Assembly: GCF_000454065.1 (NCBI RefSeq)
Contig: NZ_KE695652.1
Span: 457,291-521,290 of the forward strand
DNA length: 64,000 nucleotides
Source of the DNA: Brevibacillus thermoruber 423
Lineage (GTDB): Bacteria; Bacillota; Bacilli; Brevibacillales; Brevibacillaceae
Reading direction: 5' to 3'
In this document: one piece after another, positions 37,275 through 43,725 of the stretch
Layout of the letters: every line of letters starts with the position of its first letter
How positions within the stretch are numbered: the first letter of the stretch is position 1
Program-made: the position numbers and the translations under genes
The notes under the pieces: model-generated
The model's database searches: none
What the model saw: the letters and a program-made list of their open reading frames with translations, nothing else
Told to the model about the DNA's origin: nothing

Positions 37275-37958
37275 ATGTATGCACGCAGTTTTGCCGGTAC
37301 CGTCTACGGTATCGACGGGATGCTGGTTGCGGTGGAAACGGACATCGCCAACGGATTGCCCCAGTTCGATCTGGTCGGGTTGGGCGGCTCAGCCGTGAAG
37401 GAAGCGCGCGACCGGGTGAGAGCGGCGCTGCGCAATGGCGGGTTTGATTATCCGATGCAGCGGATTACGGTCAATCTGGCTCCGGCCGACCTGCGCAAGG
37501 AGGGGTCGGGGTTTGACCTGGCCATCGCGATCGGCATTTTGCAGGCCTCCAAACAAATACCGCCGCGCCCGGAAGCCGTGCTGGTGCTCGGCGAACTGGC
37601 GCTGGACGGGGCGCTGCGCCCGGTTTCCGGCGTGCTGCCCATCTTGCTGGAAGCCAGGAAGCAGGGGTTTACCCATGTGATCCTGCCGGAGGAAAACGCC
37701 GCGGAAGCGCGCCTGGTGGACATCTGCGTGCTTCCGGCCCCCAATCTGGCTGCCGCCATCGGGTACTGGACGCGGGGATTGGAGCCGCCTGCCGCCGAAT
37801 CTCGCCGCGACCCTCAAAAAAGGTCCGTGCAGGCGCAGATGAACCATTCGGACTTCGCCCATGTCTGCGGGCAGACGTTTGTAAAACGAGGGTTGGAAGT
37901 GGCGGCCGCCGGATTTCATAACGTGCTAAGAATGTGGTACAAAATCCTGGTAGTATAG
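37275..37958 (+). pseudogene. comM: comM (YifB-type Mg-chelatase-like AAA+ ATPase), 5' part cut by prophage insertion
   Basis: ComM is a branch-migration helicase used in natural transformation; the full protein is about 510 residues. The N-terminal Lon-like domain is intact (VDIANGLPQFDLVGLGGSAVKEARDRVRAAL, NLAPADLRKEGSGFDLAIA). The frame reaches FVKRGLEVAAAGFHNVL at 37928 and then reads RMWYKILVV and stops, exactly where the Walker A GPPGSGKT should follow. The AAA+ core is thus lost. The remaining 3' part is expected beyond the right end of the prophage. Confidence 0.9.
37905..37932. other. Probable left prophage attachment site (attL) in comM
   Basis: ComM homology ends at 37926-37928 (codon for Leu of HNVL) and phage sequence begins. 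The core lies in GGATTTCATAACGTGCTA (37911-37928) or immediately next to it. The exact core needs attR, which is outside the window. Confidence 0.65.
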
Positions 37959-38003
37959 TGTTGTTTTTTTTTCCACGAATTGAGGTGCTCTGATAGGAAT
38001 TCC

Positions 38004-38022
38004 TTCCATTTTTCCGTATAAT
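38004..38022 (+). promoter_or_regulatory. Promoter-like TATAAT with conserved upstream CCATTTTTCC
   Basis: TATAAT lies at 38017-38022, 30 bp before the lipoprotein gene. There is no TTGACA at -35. The block CCATTTTTCCGTATAAT recurs with one change near 45210. Confidence 0.5.
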
Positions 38023-38051
38023 GGGACTAAGGAAGCAGGAGGGATTTTGTG

Positions 38052-38483
38052 ATGAAGAGAATGGTGTTTGCATTAATGATGTCGGCAGTGTTGGTCGGTT
38101 GTTCCGAGGAGACAAACAAAACGCTTAGTGCGGAAGAACAGCTCGCACTCCAGTACGTTGAACAGTTTCAAAATGGCAAGGACGTAGCTGTCAAAAAGAA
38201 ATTTTTGGAGGAACACGTTCACGAGGATACTAAGCCGCTTATGTCGATCGCGGTAAACGCTCCGTCTGCGGACGACGCTGTACTTCATGATGTGCAGGTA
38301 GTCGGATCGACCGACTATGAAAAGAGCGGCAAGAAAGGAAAGACTGTGCTGATTCGAGGAAAGAACAACAAAGACGAGGCGGTCGAGGAAATATTCATCT
38401 TCATCGACGGCAAATTCGCGTGGGGAGTTACGGAGGCATCCGATAAAAACACGTTTCAGCAGCTTCGCTCGAAATTTGAATAA
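38052..38483 (+). CDS. Small lipoprotein at prophage left end
   Basis: The 143-residue product has a lipoprotein signal (KRMVFALMMSAVLVGC, cysteine near residue 17). The mature part EETNKTLSAEEQLALQYVEQFQNGKD is followed by a beta-rich domain. ATG 38052 has AGGAGGG upstream. It has its own promoter and terminator, so it is a lysogen-expressed moron candidate. I do not recognise a specific family; superinfection exclusion or a host-envelope role is possible but not shown. Confidence 0.75.
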   Translation: MKRMVFALMMSAVLVGCSEETNKTLSAEEQLALQYVEQFQNGKDVAVKKKFLEEHVHEDTKPLMSIAVNAPSADDAVLHDVQVVGSTDYEKSGKKGKTVLIRGKNNKDEAVEEIFIFIDGKFAWGVTEASDKNTFQQLRSKFE

Positions 38484-38488
38484 ATTGT

Positions 38489-38533
38489 AAAGGACCGTCT
38501 TTCCTTCATCGCGAAGGAGGGGCGGTCTTTTTT
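38489..38533 (+). terminator. Terminator after the lipoprotein gene
   Basis: A long stem (GGACCGTC... pairing with ...GGGCGGTC, with CCTTC/GAAGG at the tip) is followed by seven T. Confidence 0.88.
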
Positions 38534-38616
38534 TGCGCTCGTAAGGCCGATTTTACGGCCGCCCTAGCGCGTTTCAATCCGGGGAAGGGAAACGTACCAC
38601 CCTTCTGCTTGGACGC

Positions 38617-38648
38617 GAAAAAGCCGTTCCCTTGCGTGTGGGAGCGGC
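38617..38648 (-). terminator. Terminator after the small XRE repressor gene
   Basis: GCCGTTCCC (38623-38631) pairs with GGGAGCGGC (38640-38648), with one G-U. On the reverse strand five T follow. It begins just past the repressor stop codon. Confidence 0.78.
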
Positions 38649-38649
38649 C

Positions 38650-38877
38650 TTATTTTTTATTCGGGATATATTCGAGTATATCTTGCAGGGTTACTTCGCG
38701 CCCGGTCATTTCGTTGAGTGTTTCCAGTATCTTATCAAACGTATCGAGGTCAATTCGCTTCGTTTTGTTATCGCACATTTCGTAAACAGCATTAGGTCTT
38801 ACTTTTGCTTCACGAGCTAACGCTCCGCGGGTTATTCCGTGTTCTTCAATGAATCCGAGCAGCTTAAAGCGTATCAT
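38650..38877 (-). CDS. Small XRE-family transcriptional regulator (candidate lysogeny repressor)
   Basis: This 75-residue protein is almost only a Cro/CI-type helix-turn-helix (IEEHGITRGALAREAKVRPNAVYEMCDNKT), with no dimerisation or peptidase domain. GAGAGGTGG precedes the ATG and a TATAAT lies at 38897-38902 on the reverse strand. It faces the early operon across a promoter with a palindromic operator, so it probably represses that promoter. It resembles YozG-type regulators. Confidence 0.8.
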   Translation of the reverse strand: MIRFKLLGFIEEHGITRGALAREAKVRPNAVYEMCDNKTKRIDLDTFDKILETLNEMTGREVTLQDILEYIPNKK

Positions 38878-38951
38878 TACTATCCACCTCTCGTTAATTA
38901 TACAACAAGTAGTTGTTAAAGTATATGCGGTAAATTTTTCGTGATTACCAG

Positions 38952-38980
38952 TTGACGTTTAACGTTAAACGATATAGAAT
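38952..38980 (+). promoter_or_regulatory. Early promoter with palindromic operator
   Basis: TTGACG (38952-38957), a 17-bp spacer and TAGAAT (38975-38980) form a SigA promoter. A perfect 14-bp palindrome GTTTAACGTTAAAC (38957-38970) fills the spacer. Further AACGA/AAACGA-type direct repeats lie at 38991-39025. The arrangement indicates repressor control. Confidence 0.72.
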
Positions 38981-39045
38981 GGTCATAGGTAACGAAAAAC
39001 GATAAACGAAAAATAATAAACGATTTATGAATTGGAGGTATTCGA

Positions 39046-39150
39046 ATGAAACCCGCAAACAACTGGACCGCGCAGGTCACGACGTTTTCCGAACTCATCA
39101 TCGCGATCTCCGCCCTGGTAGAGGCGATAAAGGCGGTGATTCATCCGTGA
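39046..39150 (+). CDS. 34-residue early protein with hydrophobic helix
   Basis: This short frame is well supported by GGAGG (39034-39038) 7 nt before the ATG. It is first after the early promoter, and its stop overlaps the next start (GTGA). The sequence ends FSELIIAISALVEAIKAVIHP, a single amphipathic or membrane helix. The function is unknown. Confidence 0.6.
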   Translation: MKPANNWTAQVTTFSELIIAISALVEAIKAVIHP

Positions 39151-39581
39151 GCACGCCGCAACTCCCCGACCTGTCCACGATGACAACCGTCGAAGCCATC
39201 GTTTGGTACACGCGAGAGGTCGCTCGTGTCTCCGCGATCAAACCGGGAACACCCGGCAGTCACTCCGCAATAAAACCGGGAGAACCCGGTCGTCACCTCG
39301 CGACCAAGCCGGGAACAACCGACCGTACCGAATATACGCAGGCGCTCCTCGCGTGGAAACGCGCGCTAAACGAGCGGATCGAACTCGAACGCGAATACGC
39401 CGCCAAACTCCGCGAAATCTGCCGGTATGCCGGGTTTCGTAACGCGGGCAACTGGTTCGGCCTAACATACCGGTCCCTGCGATTTGACCGGTTATTGGCC
39501 GCGCCAGACCAACGACTGCGGCGGGTGGCTCTCCGTAATGCCTGGCGTGAGTTTGCGAGCGAAGGGGGACGTCCGCTATGA
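39147..39581 (+). CDS. Unrecognised early phage protein with AIKPGxPG repeats
   Basis: The GTG at 39147 overlaps the previous stop and gives 144 residues. Residues about 30-60 are a threefold repeat of (S)AIKPGxPGxH, encoded by roughly 30-bp direct repeats at 39234-39320. The rest is helical and basic (ALLAWKRALNERIELEREYA, FDRLLAAPDQRLRRVALRNA). I do not recognise a family. Confidence 0.65.
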   Translation: MSTPQLPDLSTMTTVEAIVWYTREVARVSAIKPGTPGSHSAIKPGEPGRHLATKPGTTDRTEYTQALLAWKRALNERIELEREYAAKLREICRYAGFRNAGNWFGLTYRSLRFDRLLAAPDQRLRRVALRNAWREFASEGGRPL

Positions 39582-39790
39582 CCGAAATCACCGCCGCCGA
39601 ACGCGCCTTCATCGACCTTATTCGCCACGACAGTCTCACGATAAACACCGTGATCGGGTACACGCGATACCACGGCAAGGCGCTCCGGGATCGGGCGACC
39701 GCGGATTACGAGCGCACCGACGCCGACCGTTTGCTCAAGTTCGCGGCCGCCCTGGAAGCGGCAGCCAACGATTGGAGGGCGCACCTATGA
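39578..39790 (+). CDS. Small early phage protein, unrecognised
   Basis: This 70-residue, helical, charged protein (ITAAERAFIDLIRHDSLT... AALEAAANDWRAH) overlaps the upstream gene by ATGA and the next gene likewise. The tight packing supports translation. No motif is recognised. Confidence 0.62.
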   Translation: MTEITAAERAFIDLIRHDSLTINTVIGYTRYHGKALRDRATADYERTDADRLLKFAAALEAAANDWRAHL

Positions 39791-40125
39791 CCCGATTCCC
39801 CCGCATCACCATCCGCCTGTCAGCGGACTTCGAGCGCGAATTTGGCCCCGAGCGCTTTCCCGGCGTTCTCATCGAACCAGGGATCGCGGCCTACATCGTT
39901 GACGGCGAGGAGCTCGCGTTCCTGGGCGTCGTCGAAACGGACAAGCCGGGGGAGTACCGGCAGGACACCGGACACGCATTCGTCGGTTACACGGACGACG
40001 AAGCGGACATCGCGAAAGTGGTCGATGCTTTACGCGCAATGACCGGGTGGGACCTGCTCATTCGCTATTTCGTCCGCGGTGACCAGGCGGCCGACTTCGA
40101 CTTTGTAACGGACTTTGCTCGATGA
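39787..40125 (+). CDS. Unrecognised early phage protein
   Basis: This 112-residue acidic protein starts ATG 39787, coupled to the previous gene by ATGA. It has beta-rich segments (PRITIRLSADFEREFG, AAYIVDGEELAFLGVVETD). No family recognised. A 64-bp gap follows. Confidence 0.6.
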   Translation: MTRFPRITIRLSADFEREFGPERFPGVLIEPGIAAYIVDGEELAFLGVVETDKPGEYRQDTGHAFVGYTDDEADIAKVVDALRAMTGWDLLIRYFVRGDQAADFDFVTDFAR

Positions 40126-40189
40126 ACCGTAATGGGGAGGGCAGTACGTTAAATAAACAGAAAATTCTGAATAAGAGGAGAGGATTTCA

Positions 40190-40471
40190 ATGGCATTTGT
40201 CCCGTACAATTTCGGCCCTAAGAAGAAGCGCGGTATCCCGGTAAGAAACGCGCTAACATTCCCGGTTGGCTGGCGTAAAACCATCGTTGGTTGGGTAAAT
40301 CTGCGCCTTATTGATTGCGCCGACAAAACGGTTATCAACCTGTCCCCGGAGCAATTCGCTGCCCTTGTACCGGAAGCGTCAGCCGATGCGGTTTCCGGAG
40401 TCGTGTACCTGACCGCGAACCGTGTCGAGGAACTCGGCTTTCGGATCGCGAGGGAGGAAGTGATTGCATGA
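40190..40471 (+). CDS. Unrecognised early phage protein
   Basis: This 93-residue protein has GAGGAGAGGA before the ATG. The N-terminus is basic (FGPKKKRGIPVRNA) and the C-terminus acidic. There is no recognised domain. The stop overlaps a 27-codon frame by ATGA. Confidence 0.62.
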   Translation: MAFVPYNFGPKKKRGIPVRNALTFPVGWRKTIVGWVNLRLIDCADKTVINLSPEQFAALVPEASADAVSGVVYLTANRVEELGFRIAREEVIA

Positions 40472-40551
40472 AACGCCGCCGATCGCTCCGGCTCGTCGCT
40501 GTGGCTGAACGGGAAGGGGATGTGTCCTATGTCCGTCCAACTCGCCCATAA
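40468..40551 (+). CDS. 27-residue basic peptide, tentative
   Basis: The ATG overlaps the preceding stop, with GAGGGAGGAAGTG upstream, and the peptide (MKRRRSLRLVAVAEREGDVS...) ends inside the HNH gene. It may be a real small protein or a translational coupler for the nuclease. Confidence 0.4.
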   Translation: MKRRRSLRLVAVAEREGDVSYVRPTRP

Positions 40552-40900
40552 CGCGAAAATCCGAATCATTCCGCATCAGAAATCTAAGGTCCGCTGGATC
40601 AATTGGATTGACCGCGAACTAGCCGTAAGGTTCGTCGAGGAAGGTGCTGCCGTCATCAAAAATCCGCGCACCATCGTCAAGCTACATACCAGAGGCGAAC
40701 TGAAACGGCTTGTCCTCGAACGTGACCGCTATACTTGCCGGTATTGCGGACGCTTCGGGAACACGATCGATCACGTCGTACCGCGGTCCAAGGGAGGTCG
40801 ATCAACGCCGGGTAATCTCGTTTGTGCCTGCCGTAAATGCAACGAGGCAAAGGCAGATATGGATTTAACCGAATTTTTAGCTAGGAGGGCAGCACAATGA
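40529..40900 (+). CDS. HNH endonuclease
   Basis: The 123-residue product has the HNH/beta-beta-alpha-metal core: CRYCG, TIDHVVPRSKGG and CACRKCNEAK, with two CxxC zinc pairs. ATG 40529 has AAGGGGA 8 nt upstream; ATG 40520 overlaps it. Such nucleases assist terminase cleavage in cos phages or act as mobile endonucleases. This one is about 8 kb from the terminase genes, so the role is open. Confidence 0.88.
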   Translation: MSVQLAHNAKIRIIPHQKSKVRWINWIDRELAVRFVEEGAAVIKNPRTIVKLHTRGELKRLVLERDRYTCRYCGRFGNTIDHVVPRSKGGRSTPGNLVCACRKCNEAKADMDLTEFLARRAAQ

Positions 40901-41412
40901 CCGAAACCATCGAAAAGCTCGTTAGTCGTTACCAACAGACCGGGGACCCCGATCTATTCCGTCAGATTTACGACCAGGTAAGACCGGTTTTCGCGCGAAG
41001 AAGGTACACCGACATGTGGGCGGTACAGAATAACGGTCACGAGCTGGCCGCGCTCTATGACGATGCGCTCCTACACGCCGTGAACACATTCTCGTACGGT
41101 TCGTTTCTTGCGTATCTCGGGGCAATCATTAAGTGGTGGCGCGCTTCCGCATATCAGAGGAATAAACGGCGGCCGCTTCCCGTCGACATTGACGAGCTGT
41201 ACAGAAACGTCAGCCCCATCCGTAGCCATGAGGACACCGTAATCGCGCGCATGACGCTCGACCAAATCCGTGGGCTAGACGGAGTGGTCGACGATGTACT
41301 GCGCCTCATGGCGGAGGGAATGTCGATGTCGCGCGCCGCCAAGACGTTGGGAGTCCACCACGTAATCGTACGACGGAAACTGAACTGCATCCGCCGCGCG
41401 ATGGAGGCGTAA
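40897..41412 (+). CDS. Sigma-factor-like phage regulator
   Basis: This 171-residue protein starts by ATGA coupling to the HNH gene. The N-terminus LVSRYQQTGDPDLFRQIYDQ resembles sigma-70 region 2 lead-in and the C-terminus has a region-4-like helix-turn-helix (MSMSRAAKTLGVHHVIVRRKLNCIRRAM). A second protein with the same LV..YQ..GD....IYD start lies at 44271. By analogy with PBSX Xpf it may direct late transcription. Its stop codon abuts a stem-loop region. Confidence 0.7.
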   Translation: MTETIEKLVSRYQQTGDPDLFRQIYDQVRPVFARRRYTDMWAVQNNGHELAALYDDALLHAVNTFSYGSFLAYLGAIIKWWRASAYQRNKRRPLPVDIDELYRNVSPIRSHEDTVIARMTLDQIRGLDGVVDDVLRLMAEGMSMSRAAKTLGVHHVIVRRKLNCIRRAMEA

Positions 41413-41665
41413 CCCTCCGCCCGATGAACCGGCGTGTACCGCCAAGCGCGCCGGGGAGGGCAATCGTCCGCGTCCCGTCCGTACGGCGCCAAACGTACGG
41501 GAACGGTTAGGCTGGCGCGGAGGGTGTAAGCAGTATTTACACCCATTTCGCATCCGTCCGCGAGTAGCGCCAACTGCTCGCGACTCACCGGATGCCAGCC
41601 GTGGGCCTTCCGTACTGTTACCGGTCGCGCCAACGAACCAGTAACGGAACGCCATGCGGAAGGCC
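41413..41665 (+). ncRNA. Candidate structured RNA: stem-loops sharing a CGCCAA loop
   Basis: Five strong dyads follow one another without a gene. (1) CCCTCC/GGAGGG with inner CCGGCG/CGCCGG (41413-41460). (2) CCGT/ACGG with CCGTACG/CGTACGG (41475-41506). (3) GGGTGTAA/TTACACCC (41522-41544). (4) CATCCG/CGGATG with GCGAGTAG/CTGCTCGC (41551-41594). (5) GGCCTTCCG/CGGAAGGCC with GTTAC/GTAAC and GGTCG/CGAACC (41604-41665). Loops of 1, 2, 4 and 5 all contain CGCCAA; in 4 and 5 it is the whole loop. No known family was recognised. Confidence 0.55.
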
Positions 41666-41746
41666 TTCGCCACACGGCGGATTTGCTTGTCTGATATGGT
41701 ATACGAATGGATGCACGAGAGGTTTCGGGGCTGGCGTTATTTTTTT

Positions 41747-42285
41747 TGTGCGAAACGAAAAATCACTCTGTACTTTATTGTAGGATGTGCGAACAGAAAA
41801 TTTTACGAAGAAGTGTGCGAAATCGAGCTTCGTACGTTTAACGGAGTAGATATGAAAGAAAAGTTAACTCCTAGGTGTACAAAATCGAAACTCGGTTGTT
41901 AGAAGAAGCATAAGGTGCGCGAAATCCTCGGTCAGCACCGGTATATGGAGTGAGGGGGATGGTTGCGAAAAGACGATCTGCTGAACGTTTGGGTAATCGT
42001 GAGACGTCTCACGATAAAGTGAAAGGTGTGCGAAGTTGAAAAGGACTCGTATATAACGGATAGATGCGCAAGACCACGTTGAAAACTGTCCGAAAACAAT
42101 TTTCGCGTGAATAAGTGAGTAGGAGGTGCACCAATTCTGCGGATCGGATGTGCTCTAAAAAGTAGAGGCGGTGATGTCCCAAAAATTCAATTTGACGTGC
42201 GTATAGAAAATGAGGGGCCGATGTACCAAAATCGAGGGTCCGATGCCCTTATATATAGTAGAGGAGGTGATGCACCATGTGAGCG
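41747..42285 (+). repeat. Degenerate direct-repeat array, consensus about GRTGYRCGAAAATCGA
   Basis: Related units start near 41747, 41785, 41813, 41874, 41914, 41961, 42025, 42063, 42087, 42125, 42148, 42172, 42196, 42219, 42241 and 42269. Examples are GTGTGCGAAATCGAG, GTGTACAAAATCGAA, GTGCGCGAAATCCTC and GATGTACCAAAATCGAG. The last six are 22-28 bp apart, mostly 23-24. The stretch is AT-richer than neighbouring genes and holds no ORF I can support, although many units could start 10-30 codon frames. Confidence 0.55.
41996..42015. repeat. Perfect 20-bp palindrome
   Basis: ATCGTGAGACGTCTCACGAT equals its own reverse complement. It lies inside the direct-repeat array and looks like a protein-binding site. 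Confidence 0.75.
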
Positions 42286-42386
42286 CGAGCAACCGGTCGT
42301 CTGTCGCGAGAGCCGCGGGTAAACAAACGATTGTAAGTCGATTGTATCGCGAAGAGAGAAACGAAACAAGAGCGCCGCTGACGTGA
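42270..42386 (+). CDS. Tentative 38-residue basic peptide
   Basis: GAGGAGG (42261-42267) precedes an ATG/GTG cluster leading a short basic frame (VSASNRSSVARAAGKQTIVS...) that ends near 42386. The site is too close to ATG 42270 and somewhat far from GTG 42279. It may only be the last unit of the repeat array. Confidence 0.25.
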   Translation: MHHVSASNRSSVARAAGKQTIVSRLYREERNETRAPLT

Positions 42387-42413
42387 AGAGTTGGCGGCCA
42401 ATCCGTTTATTTC

Positions 42414-42434
42414 GTCGTCAAATGACGACTTTTG
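42414..42434 (+). terminator. Terminator before the second XRE gene
   Basis: GTCGTC and GACGAC pair around AAAT (42414-42429) and four T follow; a second T-run is 10 bp on. It ends whatever transcript crosses the repeat region. Confidence 0.65.
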
Positions 42435-42506
42435 GGGCGTTTTTTATCCTTAATTGAGGGAAGGACTTTTTGTGCCCTCCCAATACACGAACAAGGGGGA
42501 GATACG

Positions 42507-42743
42507 ATGACCATTACCAGCGAAACCATCCGCAAAATCCGGCGTGTCCACGGTCTGACTCATCGGAAGATGGCGGAGAAGCTCGGAGTACACCATCGAT
42601 TGGTCCAATTCATGGAATCGGGGGAACGCGCCGTCTCCCGCAAGACCGAACGGGCGGTGATCGAAGCATTCGGGCTGACACCGGAAAAGCTTGCGCGGAT
42701 CGAGGCTGCTTATGATGAGTTCCATTCGGCAGATGTTGTGTAA
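42507..42743 (+). CDS. XRE-family helix-turn-helix protein
   Basis: This 78-residue Cro/CI-like DNA-binding protein has TSETIRKIRRVHGLTHRKMAEKLGVHHRLVQFMESGERAVS. ATG 42507 follows AAGGGGGA. It stands directly before an antirepressor gene, so it is a second switch regulator, perhaps Cro-like. Confidence 0.82.
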   Translation: MTITSETIRKIRRVHGLTHRKMAEKLGVHHRLVQFMESGERAVSRKTERAVIEAFGLTPEKLARIEAAYDEFHSADVV

Positions 42744-42796
42744 AGCAAGGTGCGCACCAAGCACCCTGTCTGAAATCGAATTGAGGAGGATGTCGA

Positions 42797-43606
42797 ATGA
42801 ATAGTCTGCAAAAAATGTTCGCTTTTGAGGGCAAAGAGGTCCGTGTGATTATGCAGGATGGCGAGCCTAGGTTTGTCGCGAAGGATGTCTGCGATGTGCT
42901 GGAGATTGGGAACAGCCGCATGGCGCTAGAGCGCTTGAGTCCCAGCCAAAAGGGTGTAAGTAGTATTGACACCCCTGGAGGAGTGCAGCAGATGTCCGTA
43001 ATTAACGAAGCCGGACTATACAAACTCATTTTTACCTCACGTAAGCCGGAAGCACAAAAGTTCGCCGATTGGGTTGCCGAAGAAGTGTTGCCTACGATTC
43101 GCAAGACCGGCGGCTACGTCGCGAACGAGGACTTGTTCATTGCGACTTACCTCCCCCATGCGGATGAATCCACGAAACTTCTGTTCCGGGCAACTCTCGA
43201 AACCGTCCGCAAGCAGAACGAAAAGATCGCGGTCATGGAGCCCAAGGCCGAAATGTTCGACGTGTTTCTGTCCGCCGAAAATACGCAGACTATTTCGGAC
43301 GTTGCGAAGTCTCTCGACGAGGGGCCACGCAAACTACTTTGGTTCCTACGTGATCAGAAAGTACTAATGCAGCGGGGAGGCGACTACGTTCCCTACCAAC
43401 AATACATCGACCGCGGATACTTTGAGGTTGTACAGAGACCGGTCGACACCGGAAGATCGGTGATCAACCGAAAGGAAACGCGCGTTACCCCGAAGGGTGT
43501 CGAGTTTATTGCGAGACTCCTCAAGAGTCCGAAACAGGTGGCGAGTGGGCAACCGGTAGCGGCCGCCAGATCGGTAACTCTCCGCTTAAATCCCCGTGCT
43601 CACTAA
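42797..43606 (+). CDS. Phage antirepressor, Bro-N plus ANT-type C-terminal domain
   Basis: The N-terminal Bro domain (FEGKEVRVIMQDGEPRFVAK, DVLEIGN, INEAGLYKLIFTSRKPEAQKFADWV, EVLPTIRKTGGY) is followed by a linker and an antirepressor KilAC-like domain (AEMFDVFLSAENTQTISDVA... RVTPKGVEFIARLL). The 269-residue length is typical. GAGGAGGATG precedes the ATG. Such proteins inactivate or replace the prophage repressor. Confidence 0.9.
   Translation: MNSLQKMFAFEGKEVRVIMQDGEPRFVAKDVCDVLEIGNSRMALERLSPSQKGVSSIDTPGGVQQMSVINEAGLYKLIFTSRKPEAQKFADWVAEEVLPTIRKTGGYVANEDLFIATYLPHADESTKLLFRATLETVRKQNEKIAVMEPKAEMFDVFLSAENTQTISDVAKSLDEGPRKLLWFLRDQKVLMQRGGDYVPYQQYIDRGYFEVVQRPVDTGRSVINRKETRVTPKGVEFIARLLKSPKQVASGQPVAAARSVTLRLNPRAH
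42952..42974 (+). repeat. 23-bp element shared with the structured RNA region
   Basis: This inverted-repeat sequence (GGGTGT ... ACACCC), inside the Bro-N coding region, is 21/23 identical to 41522-41544. Confidence 0.6.
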
Positions 43607-43648
43607 CGGATTGACTAGCGGCACCTACGGGAGTTTGCTGTCACCGTT

Positions 43649-43662
43649 TTTGTATATACAAA
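43649..43662. promoter_or_regulatory. 14-bp palindrome upstream of the AT-rich gene
   Basis: TTTGTATATACAAA is a perfect palindrome about 65 bp before the next gene. It is a candidate operator; no clear promoter boxes were found around it. Confidence 0.4.
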
Positions 43663-43725
43663 TATCCCACATGAAATAAACGTGTGTACAATAACACTGC
43701 GTCGTATTGATGAGATTACAAAAAT

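Noticed and set aside
41154..41675. Reverse-strand frame across the CGCCAA stem-loop region
   Set aside because: It runs antisense into the sigma-like gene, has no ribosome-binding site, and its GVNTAYT segment is only the antisense of the element shared with the Bro-N gene. A decayed gene cannot be fully excluded.
41747..42285. CRISPR array
   Set aside because: The repeats are degenerate, spacing is irregular in the first half, spacers would be under 10 bp, and no cas gene is present.
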